This document shows, one piece after another, positions 7,099-14,853 of a stretch of DNA of 35,130 nt. Below the pieces are notes generated by a model that was not told the origin of the DNA, did no database searches, and saw nothing but the letters and a program-made list of their open reading frames with translations. Made by a program: the position numbers and the translations under genes. The stretch lies in the NCBI RefSeq assembly GCF_016862995.1, contig NZ_BOOA01000083.1, positions 1-35,130 of the forward strand, read 5' to 3'. The first letter of the stretch is position 1, and every line of letters begins with the position of its first letter. This DNA is from Acrocarpospora phusangensis (GTDB lineage Bacteria > Actinomycetota > Actinomycetes > Streptosporangiales > Streptosporangiaceae).

Positions 7099-9108
7099 TT
7101 GAGCAATGAAAAATTGCCCAAGGGAATTGCGACCGATGCCAAGTCCGCAGTAATGCGACCGTCGCTGTTGGAATCAGCTTTCCCATATGCGGATGTATCG
7201 CGGCTGGTCGCAGCTGATCGGAGAAGCCGAGACGGTGCTTATAGCGCCCATCGCTGGTTTGCCAGACGGCCAGCAGCCCTGCTGCGGTCACTCTTGTTGG
7301 CAGCCGCCTTGCCTGCTGAAGCGTCGATTGAGGAGTTGTGGAGCACATACAGGCAGCCGGTCGAATGGCTGCGGGGCAAGAAAGTCCATGATCCATTTTT
7401 GGGAGGAGGAACAACACTAATCGAGGCAAGCAGACTTGGGGCCGATTGCATTGGGGGCGACATTGACCCACTTGCAGTACTAATGGCTCGCCATGCCAGC
7501 AACCCACCGACCAGGTCGGAATTCAGAGAGTCTGCCGACGCCTTAATAGATCATTTGAAAGCACAGATTGGGCATCTGTACCCCTACCGCGAGGCAACCT
7601 TACCTCTCCATACCTTCTCGATCGCATTGGTGACCTGCAATACATGTGAGCTTGAAGCGCCCCTATACCGCAACCCAATTATCAGTCGGGGTGTGGACAA
7701 GCAGGGCTCGGTTGCCCGCCCTCTCGGCTCGACCGTTTTCTGCCCGCAATGCTTCCAAGTTCATGAGCTGCCAGTTTCGGCAGACGACTTTGCTTGCTGC
7801 GGGTCAGTCTGGCGACTCGATGAAGGAACATTCGCAGGCGCGTTCTTTGTCTGCCCTGGTTGTGGGGCGAAGAGTACGCACCGCGATCTGAAGACAGGGA
7901 TAGCGCCGCGAGTTCGAGTGGCAGTGGAAGAGACTGGACCTCAAGGCCGTCGCTTCCGCTCGGCCGATCATCGCGAGATAGACATGGAGGCAGAAGCGCG
8001 GGCATTCTTGCTAGCAAACTGGCGCAAGATGGACCTACCGAATGCGGAGTTTCCTTCAGATCGCACGGATGCTCGACCGGTAACCTTTGGCATATTGAGC
8101 TACAGGCAGCTCTTTAGTGATCGACAGCTCGCGCTCTTCGGAGTTGCATTCAATTGGATTCAGAATCAGAATCTCAATGCTTCAACCGATAGGGCGTTGA
8201 GATTGGCTGTCAGTAATGCATTGGCAACGAACAACCGACTCTGTGGTTATGCCCATGAGTACGGTCGCCTAGCGGCGCTATTTAGCGTCAGAGGCTATTC
8301 ATTGCCCACGCTGGCGGTCGAGCTCAACGCACTTCATCCAACAGCAGGAAGAGGAACGATTCCGCGTGTCGTAGAAAGAATTATGGCTTCTCTTAGTCGG
8401 GAAACTCGGCGTTACGTTTTTGAAGAGAATCCGCACATATTCGGCAGTGAGCGAATCGCAAAGATGGCAACACTAGAGTTCCCTCGATCCCAAAATGTGT
8501 CAGTTGACGTTGTATCGGCAGACTCGGATGCAAGACGAGAACCCGATTACGGGGATGTGGATCTGATCCTGACTGATCCGCCCTATTTCGACTATATCGC
8601 CTATGATGAACTATCCGCCTTCTACCGAGCCTGGCTGGTCAATTCCGATCTTGCTGCGAAGCCACTACACCCGCCTGCAACAGGAGATCGGGTCAAGGAA
8701 TTTGGAACTCGTCTCGGTAGAGCGCTCTGGATTGCGGCAAGCCGGCTGAAGCCTACGGGGCTGCTGGCTTTCACTTATCATTCTTCCAATCCCGATGCTT
8801 GGAGTGCCGTAGGTATCGCACTCGACGAGGCCGCTTTGCGAGTTACCGCTTTGTGGCCTGTACTCACGGATCCACATATGGGACATCACGGCAAAAAGGG
8901 ATCATGCGAGCATGATCTCGTCGTAGTGGCGAGACCTTCGCTTATTGCACATTCCGGACCCGCGCCTTTCGAGGGTACGGACGACCCTGCGGAAGCGTGG
9001 GTAGCCGATGCTGCCCGTGTGCTCCAGCTGGGAGAAGCAGATCGCATGAATCTGCGATTGGCATATGAGACTTGCTCACCTCGATGGGGCGTGCTCGATG
9101 TGCCATAG
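7099..9108 (+). CDS. Adenine-type DNA methyltransferase with zinc ribbon (COG1743/DUF1156-like)
   Basis: The protein has the N-terminal signature of this family (RPSLLESAFPYADVSRLVAA, then AHRWFARRPAALLRSLL). The SAM-binding motif DPFLGGGTT starts at residue 98 and the catalytic motif DPPYF at residue 493. The order, with motif I first, is that of amino-methyltransferases making N6-methyladenine or N4-methylcytosine. Residues 180-255 form a cysteine-rich insert (four cysteine pairs, CNTC to CPGC) typical of the zinc-ribbon methylases. TTG at 7099 is preferred because AGAGGGGG lies six bases upstream and a -10 box sits at 7030; ATG at 7039 has no ribosome site. It heads a four-gene cassette and probably marks self DNA for it. 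Its base composition is clearly less GC-rich than the chromosomal genes, consistent with transfer. Confidence 0.88.
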   Translation: MSNEKLPKGIATDAKSAVMRPSLLESAFPYADVSRLVAADRRSRDGAYSAHRWFARRPAALLRSLLLAAALPAEASIEELWSTYRQPVEWLRGKKVHDPFLGGGTTLIEASRLGADCIGGDIDPLAVLMARHASNPPTRSEFRESADALIDHLKAQIGHLYPYREATLPLHTFSIALVTCNTCELEAPLYRNPIISRGVDKQGSVARPLGSTVFCPQCFQVHELPVSADDFACCGSVWRLDEGTFAGAFFVCPGCGAKSTHRDLKTGIAPRVRVAVEETGPQGRRFRSADHREIDMEAEARAFLLANWRKMDLPNAEFPSDRTDARPVTFGILSYRQLFSDRQLALFGVAFNWIQNQNLNASTDRALRLAVSNALATNNRLCGYAHEYGRLAALFSVRGYSLPTLAVELNALHPTAGRGTIPRVVERIMASLSRETRRYVFEENPHIFGSERIAKMATLEFPRSQNVSVDVVSADSDARREPDYGDVDLILTDPPYFDYIAYDELSAFYRAWLVNSDLAAKPLHPPATGDRVKEFGTRLGRALWIAASRLKPTGLLAFTYHSSNPDAWSAVGIALDEAALRVTALWPVLTDPHMGHHGKKGSCEHDLVVVARPSLIAHSGPAPFEGTDDPAEAWVADAARVLQLGEADRMNLRLAYETCSPRWGVLDVP

Positions 9109-9184
9109 TACGTTCGTAGACAGGACGGTACGTGTCTAGGATGATGCCGGGGGGGGGTCTAGGCACCAACTGCGAAGGGCGGAA

Positions 9185-10546
9185 ATGAACCGCAGCGAGC
9201 GGATACATGACGTGGAGACTCGTAAGAAGGCTGCCTTTCGTGATGGCCACAGACGAACACATGATCTCTGGTGTAATGGCGAGTGGAAGAAATTTGAAGT
9301 GTGGCGCGTTCCCGTTGACGCGCTAACTCTGAATGTAGACAACAAGCGCTTTGGCGCAACGCGCACATTGGTAGAGCAGGGACTGGGCAGAACATTAGAT
9401 CCCGAGAACGATCCGGTCGATGAACTCTCGATCATATCAATCTTGCTCGATCAAAGCCTGAAGATTGATATGGAAGGCGTGTCCGGAACCGCCAGTAAGG
9501 ACTACCTCGCCCTACGTGAAGACTGGCATGCGCGTCAGCAGGCCGAGCCTTTATGGATTCGCCCTGACGGAACCGTACGTAACGGCAACAGGCGTCTCGC
9601 CATGATAAAGAGGGAACGCGCCCTCCACGGTGCGGCGAGTATAAATGAGTGGGTCGAGGTAATCATAATCGACCCTGCCCATGTCGACGAAAAAGAACTG
9701 TTCCGTATGGAGCAGAATGAGCAGTTGGCAGAGAATTTCAAAAAGCGATACGACCGGATCGATAGGCTGCTTGCTCTCAGGGAAGCGGCAGAATTGGAAG
9801 GAATCGACTGGGCGGATCCTGCCAGCTTGGATCGTGTAGCAGGGATCCTGAAGCACTTCGCCGGGAAGGACGATAAGCGGTATGCGATCACTCAGCTGAG
9901 AGCAATCCGTGCCATTGATGCTTATCTCGACTACTTGGGGCAACCAGGTCAATATCACTATGTAATGCAGGAGCGCCAAGTCGAGGTCTTTAGAGAAGTA
10001 GGTCGCATTCTACAATTAGGAGACGAATACGCAGATGATATATCCGACTTGACGCTGACAGCCTTCGCTGCTGTGCAAGCAGGCGCGACTTATAATGATA
10101 TTCGGTCTATGCGTAAGCTATTCACTGAAGACCGAGAAGAATTCCTACGAGTAGCAGGCCAGATTGGCAACGAGGAAGAACGCGCAGGGTGGCCGCCAGA
10201 TTCGGATACAGAGACCGAAATCGCTGTAGTCGATCCTGAGGTCCTTACGGCGGAAGAAAACGAAGAAGATCCGCCGGTGCCGCCCGCCACGGCCCTAAAC
10301 TACCCCAAGAAGGCTGTCCTAGGGCACATTCAGCGTGCTGTTGACCGGGTCAGCACGGCAGGTCTGGATGTAGCGGCGCAACTGCAACAGGCGCGTGATC
10401 GCCTCGAAGCGGTGACTGAAGATCGGCTAAGAGAAGCCATGGCCAGCGCGGTTACAGAAGATATTTCTGAATCGCTAAGGGCCATCGTAGCTTGGGCAGC
10501 CCACATACGAGCAACGTCGCTCGGGGGAACCAGTGTCGAGGAATGA
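9185..10546 (+). CDS. ParB-fold (ParB/sulfiredoxin-like) protein of the cassette
   Basis: The N-terminal 150 residues look like a ParB-type domain. An opening strand and loop (VWRVPVDALTLNVDNKRFG) is followed by a long spacer and then the NGNRR box at residues 133-137 (RPDGTVRNGNRRLAMIKRE), which corresponds to the GxRR nucleotide-binding motif of ParB proteins. The remainder is helical and ends in an acidic linker and a helix-rich tail. ParB-like domains bind or hydrolyse CTP or ATP, and they occur in partition systems and in DndB-like and other defence proteins. There is no ParA gene nearby, so partition is unlikely. It is placed between a methyltransferase and a helicase, with its stop overlapping the helicase start (ATGA). 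A role in sequence recognition or regulation of the complex is inferred. Confidence 0.72.
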   Translation: MNRSERIHDVETRKKAAFRDGHRRTHDLWCNGEWKKFEVWRVPVDALTLNVDNKRFGATRTLVEQGLGRTLDPENDPVDELSIISILLDQSLKIDMEGVSGTASKDYLALREDWHARQQAEPLWIRPDGTVRNGNRRLAMIKRERALHGAASINEWVEVIIIDPAHVDEKELFRMEQNEQLAENFKKRYDRIDRLLALREAAELEGIDWADPASLDRVAGILKHFAGKDDKRYAITQLRAIRAIDAYLDYLGQPGQYHYVMQERQVEVFREVGRILQLGDEYADDISDLTLTAFAAVQAGATYNDIRSMRKLFTEDREEFLRVAGQIGNEEERAGWPPDSDTETEIAVVDPEVLTAEENEEDPPVPPATALNYPKKAVLGHIQRAVDRVSTAGLDVAAQLQQARDRLEAVTEDRLREAMASAVTEDISESLRAIVAWAAHIRATSLGGTSVEE

Positions 10547-12510
10547 GCGAAGCCGATTCCGTGAGCATGACTGTAAGAGTTGAGTTTGACGGAGACGCTG
10601 TACTTGTTCGAGGCAATCAGGCTCTCGTCAAAGACCGGCAGCTGCGGTTATATTTTGGCTCTCTCTTGGGGGCGCAAAGAATCTCAGACGGCTGGCGTTG
10701 TCCACGCCGCCGGCGTGAACTAGGCGAGTTGGCTCTTCAGATTGATCGGTACTTGGCGCGGCGTGGGTTCTCTGTCAGCCGCGACGAAGGCGTAGACGAT
10801 AGCGTCCGAAGAGATGAAGAAAGGCAGCGTAGTTTTGCGCGTACGCGTAAGGCCGCTCAAGATCTTCGAGAAGGTGTGACACCCTTTTCGCTGCATGAAA
10901 TTCAAGCGGAGTTAATTTCCGCAGGATGGAACAACGACGAGCGGCCTCTTCGACCCCATCAGTTGGACGCTGTTATTCACGGCTTGACAGTAGGAAATGC
11001 TGCAAACTTCAGTGTTCCAGGAGCCGGAAAGACAGCCAGTACTTTAGCCTTGGCTACGGTTCATCAGAATGCGGGGACAATCGACTGTATTGTGGTCGTA
11101 GGCCCGCTGTCCAGCTTTCGTCCATGGGAACTTGAGGCGGCAACTGCGACCCCGTGGCTTCGGCCGATTCGAATCAGGGGTAATGCTGGCAAGCGACGTA
11201 GCCTTTATGGGGATGCTGTCCCGGGTTCACTTCTGATCTTAAGTTACGCGGTAGCCGCATCGGATCAAAGACAATTGATCACCTTGTGTGAACGCCTCAA
11301 CGTAATGTTAGTTGTAGACGAGTCTCACCGAGTGAAGCGGTTTCGCGGAGGTATTTGGGCTCCGGCCCTACTAGAGGTTTCAAAGCGCGCAAGGGTTCGT
11401 ATCATTCTGAGCGGGACTCCGATGCCACAAAGCGGCCGCGATTTGTATTCTCAGCTTAATATAGTTTGGCCTGGCCGTGAGCTTACCGGCCCGCGTGATC
11501 CTTTTGCTGCCGAAGTTAAGGACCACTTCCATCGCGTCCTAGACCGCGTAACTCCTTTTATGATCAGGACTCCGAAGAGAGCACTCGGATTGCCCGAGGC
11601 GACTATTGTTCGACATGCCGTAGAATTGTCTGAACTGGAAGCGCAAATATATAACCTTGTGGTACAAAATTTGCGTCGGCGTGTCGATGCCGCAGGGTCG
11701 GTTGAGCGGGCTCGTTTAGAGGCTCTACGCCGTGGGCGGCCCTTACGTTTGATCCAAGCAGCAACTAACCCCGAGTTGCTTGGGAGGTTGGACCTGGGGA
11801 TCCCCATACCGCCTGTATCTGGCGCACCGACGCTGCTTTCACGGCTCGATACTTATGATCCACTCACGACACCCGCCGCTAAAAGTCTCAAGGCAATTGA
11901 GGTGCTCACAGGTGTCGTAGCTGAGCAGGAAAAGGCAGTCGTCTGGAGCAGCTTTATTGCTAATCTGGATCGCTTCTCGGAATTGGCAAAGGCTCGATTG
12001 CAGGTTCCAGTCTTTCAAGTCGACGGAAGAATTGCCACTGGAGATGAGGCCTATGACGATAACCTCGCCTCTCCTGCTGATGCGCCTGAGACGCGTGAGC
12101 AGGTGATCTCATCCTTTTTGTCGTGCAGGGGGCCAGCATTATTGGTAGCTAATCCTGCTTCCTGCTCGGAATCAATCTCGCTACATATGGCTTGCCAAAC
12201 TGCAGTGTACCTCGATCGCACCTATGATTGTGCCCAGTGGCTACAGTCCATCGATCGAATTCACAGGCTTGGGCTTCCTCCCACAGCCAAAGTTGTGGTT
12301 CACATTTTGCAAGCTGTGATGCAGGATAAGCCAACTGCGGACTTTCTCGTCGATTCGGCGCTTCTTCGAAAAGAAGAGGTCATGCGTCAATTGCTGGAGG
12401 GGGCTGAGCTTGGTCCGATAGGTCAGAGTGACAATGCTCTAGCTGATGCTGAGGGTGACTTTTCGGATCTCCATGAGATGTTGAAATACTTACTCGGGAT
12501 AGCCCCATAG
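10543..12510 (+). CDS. SNF2-family (SF2) helicase/translocase
   Basis: This is a 655-residue protein with a full set of SF2 motifs. Motif I PGAGKT is at residues 159-164, motif II DESH at 259-262 and motif III SGTPMP follows. The C-terminal lobe has VVWSSFIANLDRF and ends in motif VI, QSIDRIHRLG (Asp571, Arg575). The N-terminal 120 residues carry no recognised domain. The DESH box and the DRIHRLG form place it with SNF2-like translocases of the kind found in DISARM (DrmD), Type I and Type III restriction and related systems. I chose ATG at 10543, which overlaps the previous stop as ATGA. It probably translocates on unmodified foreign DNA and hands it to the nuclease-like gene downstream. Confidence 0.88.
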   Translation: MSEADSVSMTVRVEFDGDAVLVRGNQALVKDRQLRLYFGSLLGAQRISDGWRCPRRRRELGELALQIDRYLARRGFSVSRDEGVDDSVRRDEERQRSFARTRKAAQDLREGVTPFSLHEIQAELISAGWNNDERPLRPHQLDAVIHGLTVGNAANFSVPGAGKTASTLALATVHQNAGTIDCIVVVGPLSSFRPWELEAATATPWLRPIRIRGNAGKRRSLYGDAVPGSLLILSYAVAASDQRQLITLCERLNVMLVVDESHRVKRFRGGIWAPALLEVSKRARVRIILSGTPMPQSGRDLYSQLNIVWPGRELTGPRDPFAAEVKDHFHRVLDRVTPFMIRTPKRALGLPEATIVRHAVELSELEAQIYNLVVQNLRRRVDAAGSVERARLEALRRGRPLRLIQAATNPELLGRLDLGIPIPPVSGAPTLLSRLDTYDPLTTPAAKSLKAIEVLTGVVAEQEKAVVWSSFIANLDRFSELAKARLQVPVFQVDGRIATGDEAYDDNLASPADAPETREQVISSFLSCRGPALLVANPASCSESISLHMACQTAVYLDRTYDCAQWLQSIDRIHRLGLPPTAKVVVHILQAVMQDKPTADFLVDSALLRKEEVMRQLLEGAELGPIGQSDNALADAEGDFSDLHEMLKYLLGIAP

Positions 12511-12512
12511 CC

Positions 12513-13448
12513 ATGGATATACGGGGTGGGTGGTTCACGGGTGCACGCTTCGAGCGTATGGTTAGCCTTATTGCAGCACTTCCTAGCAGATCTTATTCGC
12601 GCTTTTCGACTGAAAACGTCACACGTCTACTATTTCCGATTGTTGGTGGTAGCAATGATGAGATCCGTGACTGTCTTCGGGTGTTAGAGGACATAGGTCT
12701 AATAGGAAGCGTTGGAGGCTATGCTCGTAGCCCGAGAGGTGACAAAGTTGCAAAGGACCTTAGAAAAGGTGAACGCTATTCTTTGGTAATGGCAGTCTTG
12801 CGCTCGGGTTTGATTGCGGACCAAATTCAATACTTGTTATCTGTTAGTCGATATGAAAATGGGGCTCTATATTTTGGAGTGCCTGAGGCGAGAAGAGGAT
12901 CGGCTCAGTTGCTGGGGCTTGTTTCTTGGTTGCCTGAGTATGCTACTGGATCGCCTGCGCATGTTTACGGGCAACTCTGCGAAGAGCTCACGTCGGCGTG
13001 GAACCTCAGATCTGCTGCGGTAGTTTCGGTGGGAGACGAGCGTCAGCGAGTAGGGGAACGTGCTGAGCTTTATAGCCTTCAGCTTCAGCGCCAGAACTAT
13101 CTATCGATTGGCGCTCAAATTGCATGGGTTTCTCAAGAGGCTCCGAACTTAGGCTATGATATTGAGATACGATCGCCTCGGCCTATCAAGTGTATCGAGG
13201 TCAAGGGGAGTAGGGCGCCAAGCCTTAGCTTCATCCTTAGCGATAATGAGTGGCAAGCTGCCTTGAGGCTCCAAGATGTATACGAAATCAACTTTTGGGG
13301 CGATGTTCGCCTCGATGAATCTGCACCGCAAGGTTACGCACGCCTTACGGGGTTGGGCTTCCCGATAGTAATCGAGAACCCCGCGACTGTTTTAACTCGT
13401 TCGCCGTACGTTATACAGCCGCAGGGCTGGAAAGTTCGGCTAGAATGA
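12513..13448 (+). CDS. Winged-helix plus DUF3883/PD-(D/E)XK-like nuclease
   Basis: The protein has two parts. Residues 20-85 read like a winged helix (DEIRDCLRVLEDIGLIGSVG, then YARSPRGDKVAKDL). Residues 185-290 match the DUF3883-type domain: ERAELYSLQLQRQ, GYDIEIRSP (Asp216), CIEVKGS (Glu229, Lys231) and ILSDNEWQAALRL. The D...ExK pattern is that of PD-(D/E)XK nucleases, so cleavage or DNA binding is likely, though no activity can be proven from sequence. It starts two bases after the helicase stop without a strong ribosome site of its own, so it is probably translated by coupling. It is the last gene of the cassette and the most AT-rich. Confidence 0.78.
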   Translation: MDIRGGWFTGARFERMVSLIAALPSRSYSRFSTENVTRLLFPIVGGSNDEIRDCLRVLEDIGLIGSVGGYARSPRGDKVAKDLRKGERYSLVMAVLRSGLIADQIQYLLSVSRYENGALYFGVPEARRGSAQLLGLVSWLPEYATGSPAHVYGQLCEELTSAWNLRSAAVVSVGDERQRVGERAELYSLQLQRQNYLSIGAQIAWVSQEAPNLGYDIEIRSPRPIKCIEVKGSRAPSLSFILSDNEWQAALRLQDVYEINFWGDVRLDESAPQGYARLTGLGFPIVIENPATVLTRSPYVIQPQGWKVRLE

Positions 13449-13501
13449 TATTGCTTGCTGTAGTGATGAATCGTTTCTCAGGTATGTGTGAGGGGAGCGA
13501 G

Positions 13502-13593
13502 TTCGGCCGGCAGGGCGGGGCGGGCCGCGACCGGCCGAAGAGCCGCAGCGCGGCCTGCATCCGCCCCAGCGCAGGCCCCGCAGGGCCGCGCTC
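13502..13593. terminator. GC-rich double hairpin between the cassette and AICE backbone
   Basis: Two stems sit between the convergent genes ending at 13448 and 13623. The first is a perfect 9-bp inverted repeat TTCGGCCGG/CCGGCCGAA (13502-13510 and 13531-13539). The second is an imperfect stem with arms near 13539-13557 and 13573-13593. The position suggests a bidirectional terminator. It also marks an abrupt change in base composition. Confidence 0.5.
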
Positions 13594-13622
13594 TTGATGT
13601 TGTAGAGAGAAGTTTCTTTGGA

Positions 13623-14348
13623 TCATGTTCCGGGTTCGGCGTCTGCCCAGGTGCGTTCGAAGCTGGTCAGGTAGACGTGGGCGCTGCCGTCCTGCTGGCC
13701 GGCGCTGAGGTGGATGACGGGAGCATCGGCAGCGGGGGTGCCGTAGATGTGGGCGTTGACGAGTAGCTGTTCGTCGGCGCGGTAGATGGAGTTGTAGAGC
13801 ACGGTGCGATGGAACCTGAACTCGATGCCCGCCAGGCCGCGTAAGGGCTGGTAGAGGGTGATGGCGTTGCGGATTCTCGCGGTCATGGTGTGGGGGCCGA
13901 TGTGTTCTTCGGTTCCGCGGGCGGCGACTTCGGGGCTTTCGGGGTTGCCGAGCAGGATGCGTACCCGGGTGCCGGTGGCGGCTTGGTGGGCGATCAGGCG
14001 GAGGAGTCCGGCGTCTTCGGCGAGGAACAGGCTGCTGTAGGCGAGGATGCCGATGTCCTGGCCGGCGGATTGGAACAGGTTTCGCCAGACGGTGTGGGGG
14101 ACGGCCCAGCGGTGCGGGTAGACGGCTAAGACTTCGTCGGAGATGTGCTGGTGGGGTGGGGTGATCTGGGGCCAGAGGTGGGTTTCGTCGAGGTTGAGGA
14201 GTTCGGCGATGGCCCAGCGGTGGCGGGGGTAGGGGATGCGGCCTTTGAGCCAGCGTTCGACGGTTTTGGGGTCGACGGCCAGGGCTGCCGCGAGGTCGAC
14301 GGGTTGCAGGCGGGCTCGGTTGAGGGCGTAGCGCAGGTTGTCGCTCAC
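13623..14348 (-). CDS. HTH regulator with DUF5919-like C-terminal domain, copy 1
   Basis: The 241-residue protein starts at a GTG with GGAGAGG upstream on the minus strand; the longer frame to 14651 overlaps the divergent gene and is not used. The N-terminus is an HTH that recognises DNA (PVDLAAALAVDPKTVERWLK). The C-terminal 170 residues (YPHRWAVPHTVWRNLF, FLAEDAGLLRLIA, LYNSIYRADEQLLVN) form a domain I associate with the name DUF5919. It has a fold-like resemblance to PLD proteins but no HKD motif. A clear paralogue lies at 16698-17438. It is divergent from 14509 and shares an upstream region holding a tandem GGGACGTC-type operator. It is probably a repressor of this AICE module. Confidence 0.8.
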   Translation of the reverse strand: MSDNLRYALNRARLQPVDLAAALAVDPKTVERWLKGRIPYPRHRWAIAELLNLDETHLWPQITPPHQHISDEVLAVYPHRWAVPHTVWRNLFQSAGQDIGILAYSSLFLAEDAGLLRLIAHQAATGTRVRILLGNPESPEVAARGTEEHIGPHTMTARIRNAITLYQPLRGLAGIEFRFHRTVLYNSIYRADEQLLVNAHIYGTPAADAPVIHLSAGQQDGSAHVYLTSFERTWADAEPGT

Positions 14349-14392
14349 GGGCGCCTCTCCGGGGGCGTGGGCTGTGGCTGCGACGCTAACAC

Positions 14393-14412
14393 AAGAAGTC
14401 CCTAGACGTCCC
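14393..14412 (-). promoter_or_regulatory. Tandem 10-bp operator, copy 1
   Basis: Read on the minus strand it is GGGACGTCTA followed at once by GGGACTTCTT, two half-sites repeating every 10 bases. Similar pairs occur at 15586-15605 and 17454-17473, each upstream of a regulator or hydrolase gene of the same module. The likely binder is one or both DUF5919-type HTH proteins or the triple-GntR protein. Confidence 0.5.
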
Positions 14413-14508
14413 TGAGTCGTGGTGGGAAGGTCCAAGCCGCCGTCAGAGGCTCGACCAGCACAGGGGCGTACCGGACCCCCTGGCTGATCGAAGGGGAATC
14501 CACCGCCG

Positions 14509-14853
14509 ATGAACCAGATCCTCGAACAGCAACGCGAGTACGAACGCAAGCAACTCACCGCGTTAAGCGAAGAACTGACAGCCCGAGGCATCACCACCGT
14601 CCTGCTGGTCGACCAGAACCAGCGCCTGGCCCTGGACGTCGTCGACACCAAGTTCCGTACCCGCCGGATCTACGTCCACCTGTCGTTCTGGTGGTTCTAC
14701 TGGGGCGACCAGGCCGACGAGCGGGTCTCCTGCCTGCGGCTGCGTAAAGCCGTCCTCTACGTAGAGGCGGCTGCGCAAGCCGGGTGGCGCGACGGGGAAC
14801 AGGCAGACCTGATCGTCGACCTCAGAAAGGTCGCCGATGCCTACCACTCCTGA
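14509..14853 (+). CDS. Conserved-looking 114-aa protein of unknown function
   Basis: I do not recognise a family. The protein opens with a charged helix (EQQREYERKQLTALSEEL). It continues with alternating strands (TTVLLVDQNQRLALDVVD, RIYVHLSFWWFYWGD) and ends with a helix (ADLIVDLRKVADAYH). The tryptophan-rich FWWFYWG segment may contact a ligand or partner. The gene is divergent from the HTH regulator at 13623 and overlaps the triple-GntR gene by 17 bases, so it is likely co-transcribed and coupled with it. The start has a purine-rich AAGGGGAA about 14 bases upstream. Confidence 0.65.
   Translation: MNQILEQQREYERKQLTALSEELTARGITTVLLVDQNQRLALDVVDTKFRTRRIYVHLSFWWFYWGDQADERVSCLRLRKAVLYVEAAAQAGWRDGEQADLIVDLRKVADAYHS

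Noticed and set aside
9117-9142. Promoter-like pair TAGACA and TAGGAT before the ParB-fold gene
   Set aside because: The spacing is only 14 bases, too short for a normal sigma factor; it may be chance.
1267-13622. Search for a left attachment site (copy of the tRNA-Arg 3' end)
   Set aside because: No stretch matching the tRNA T-arm and acceptor sequence was seen, so the left end is placed outside the window.
14349-14651. N-terminal extension of the HTH regulator at 13623
   Set aside because: It overlaps the divergent gene at 14509 and its operator, and the paralogue at 16698 begins at the equivalent of the GTG at 14348.
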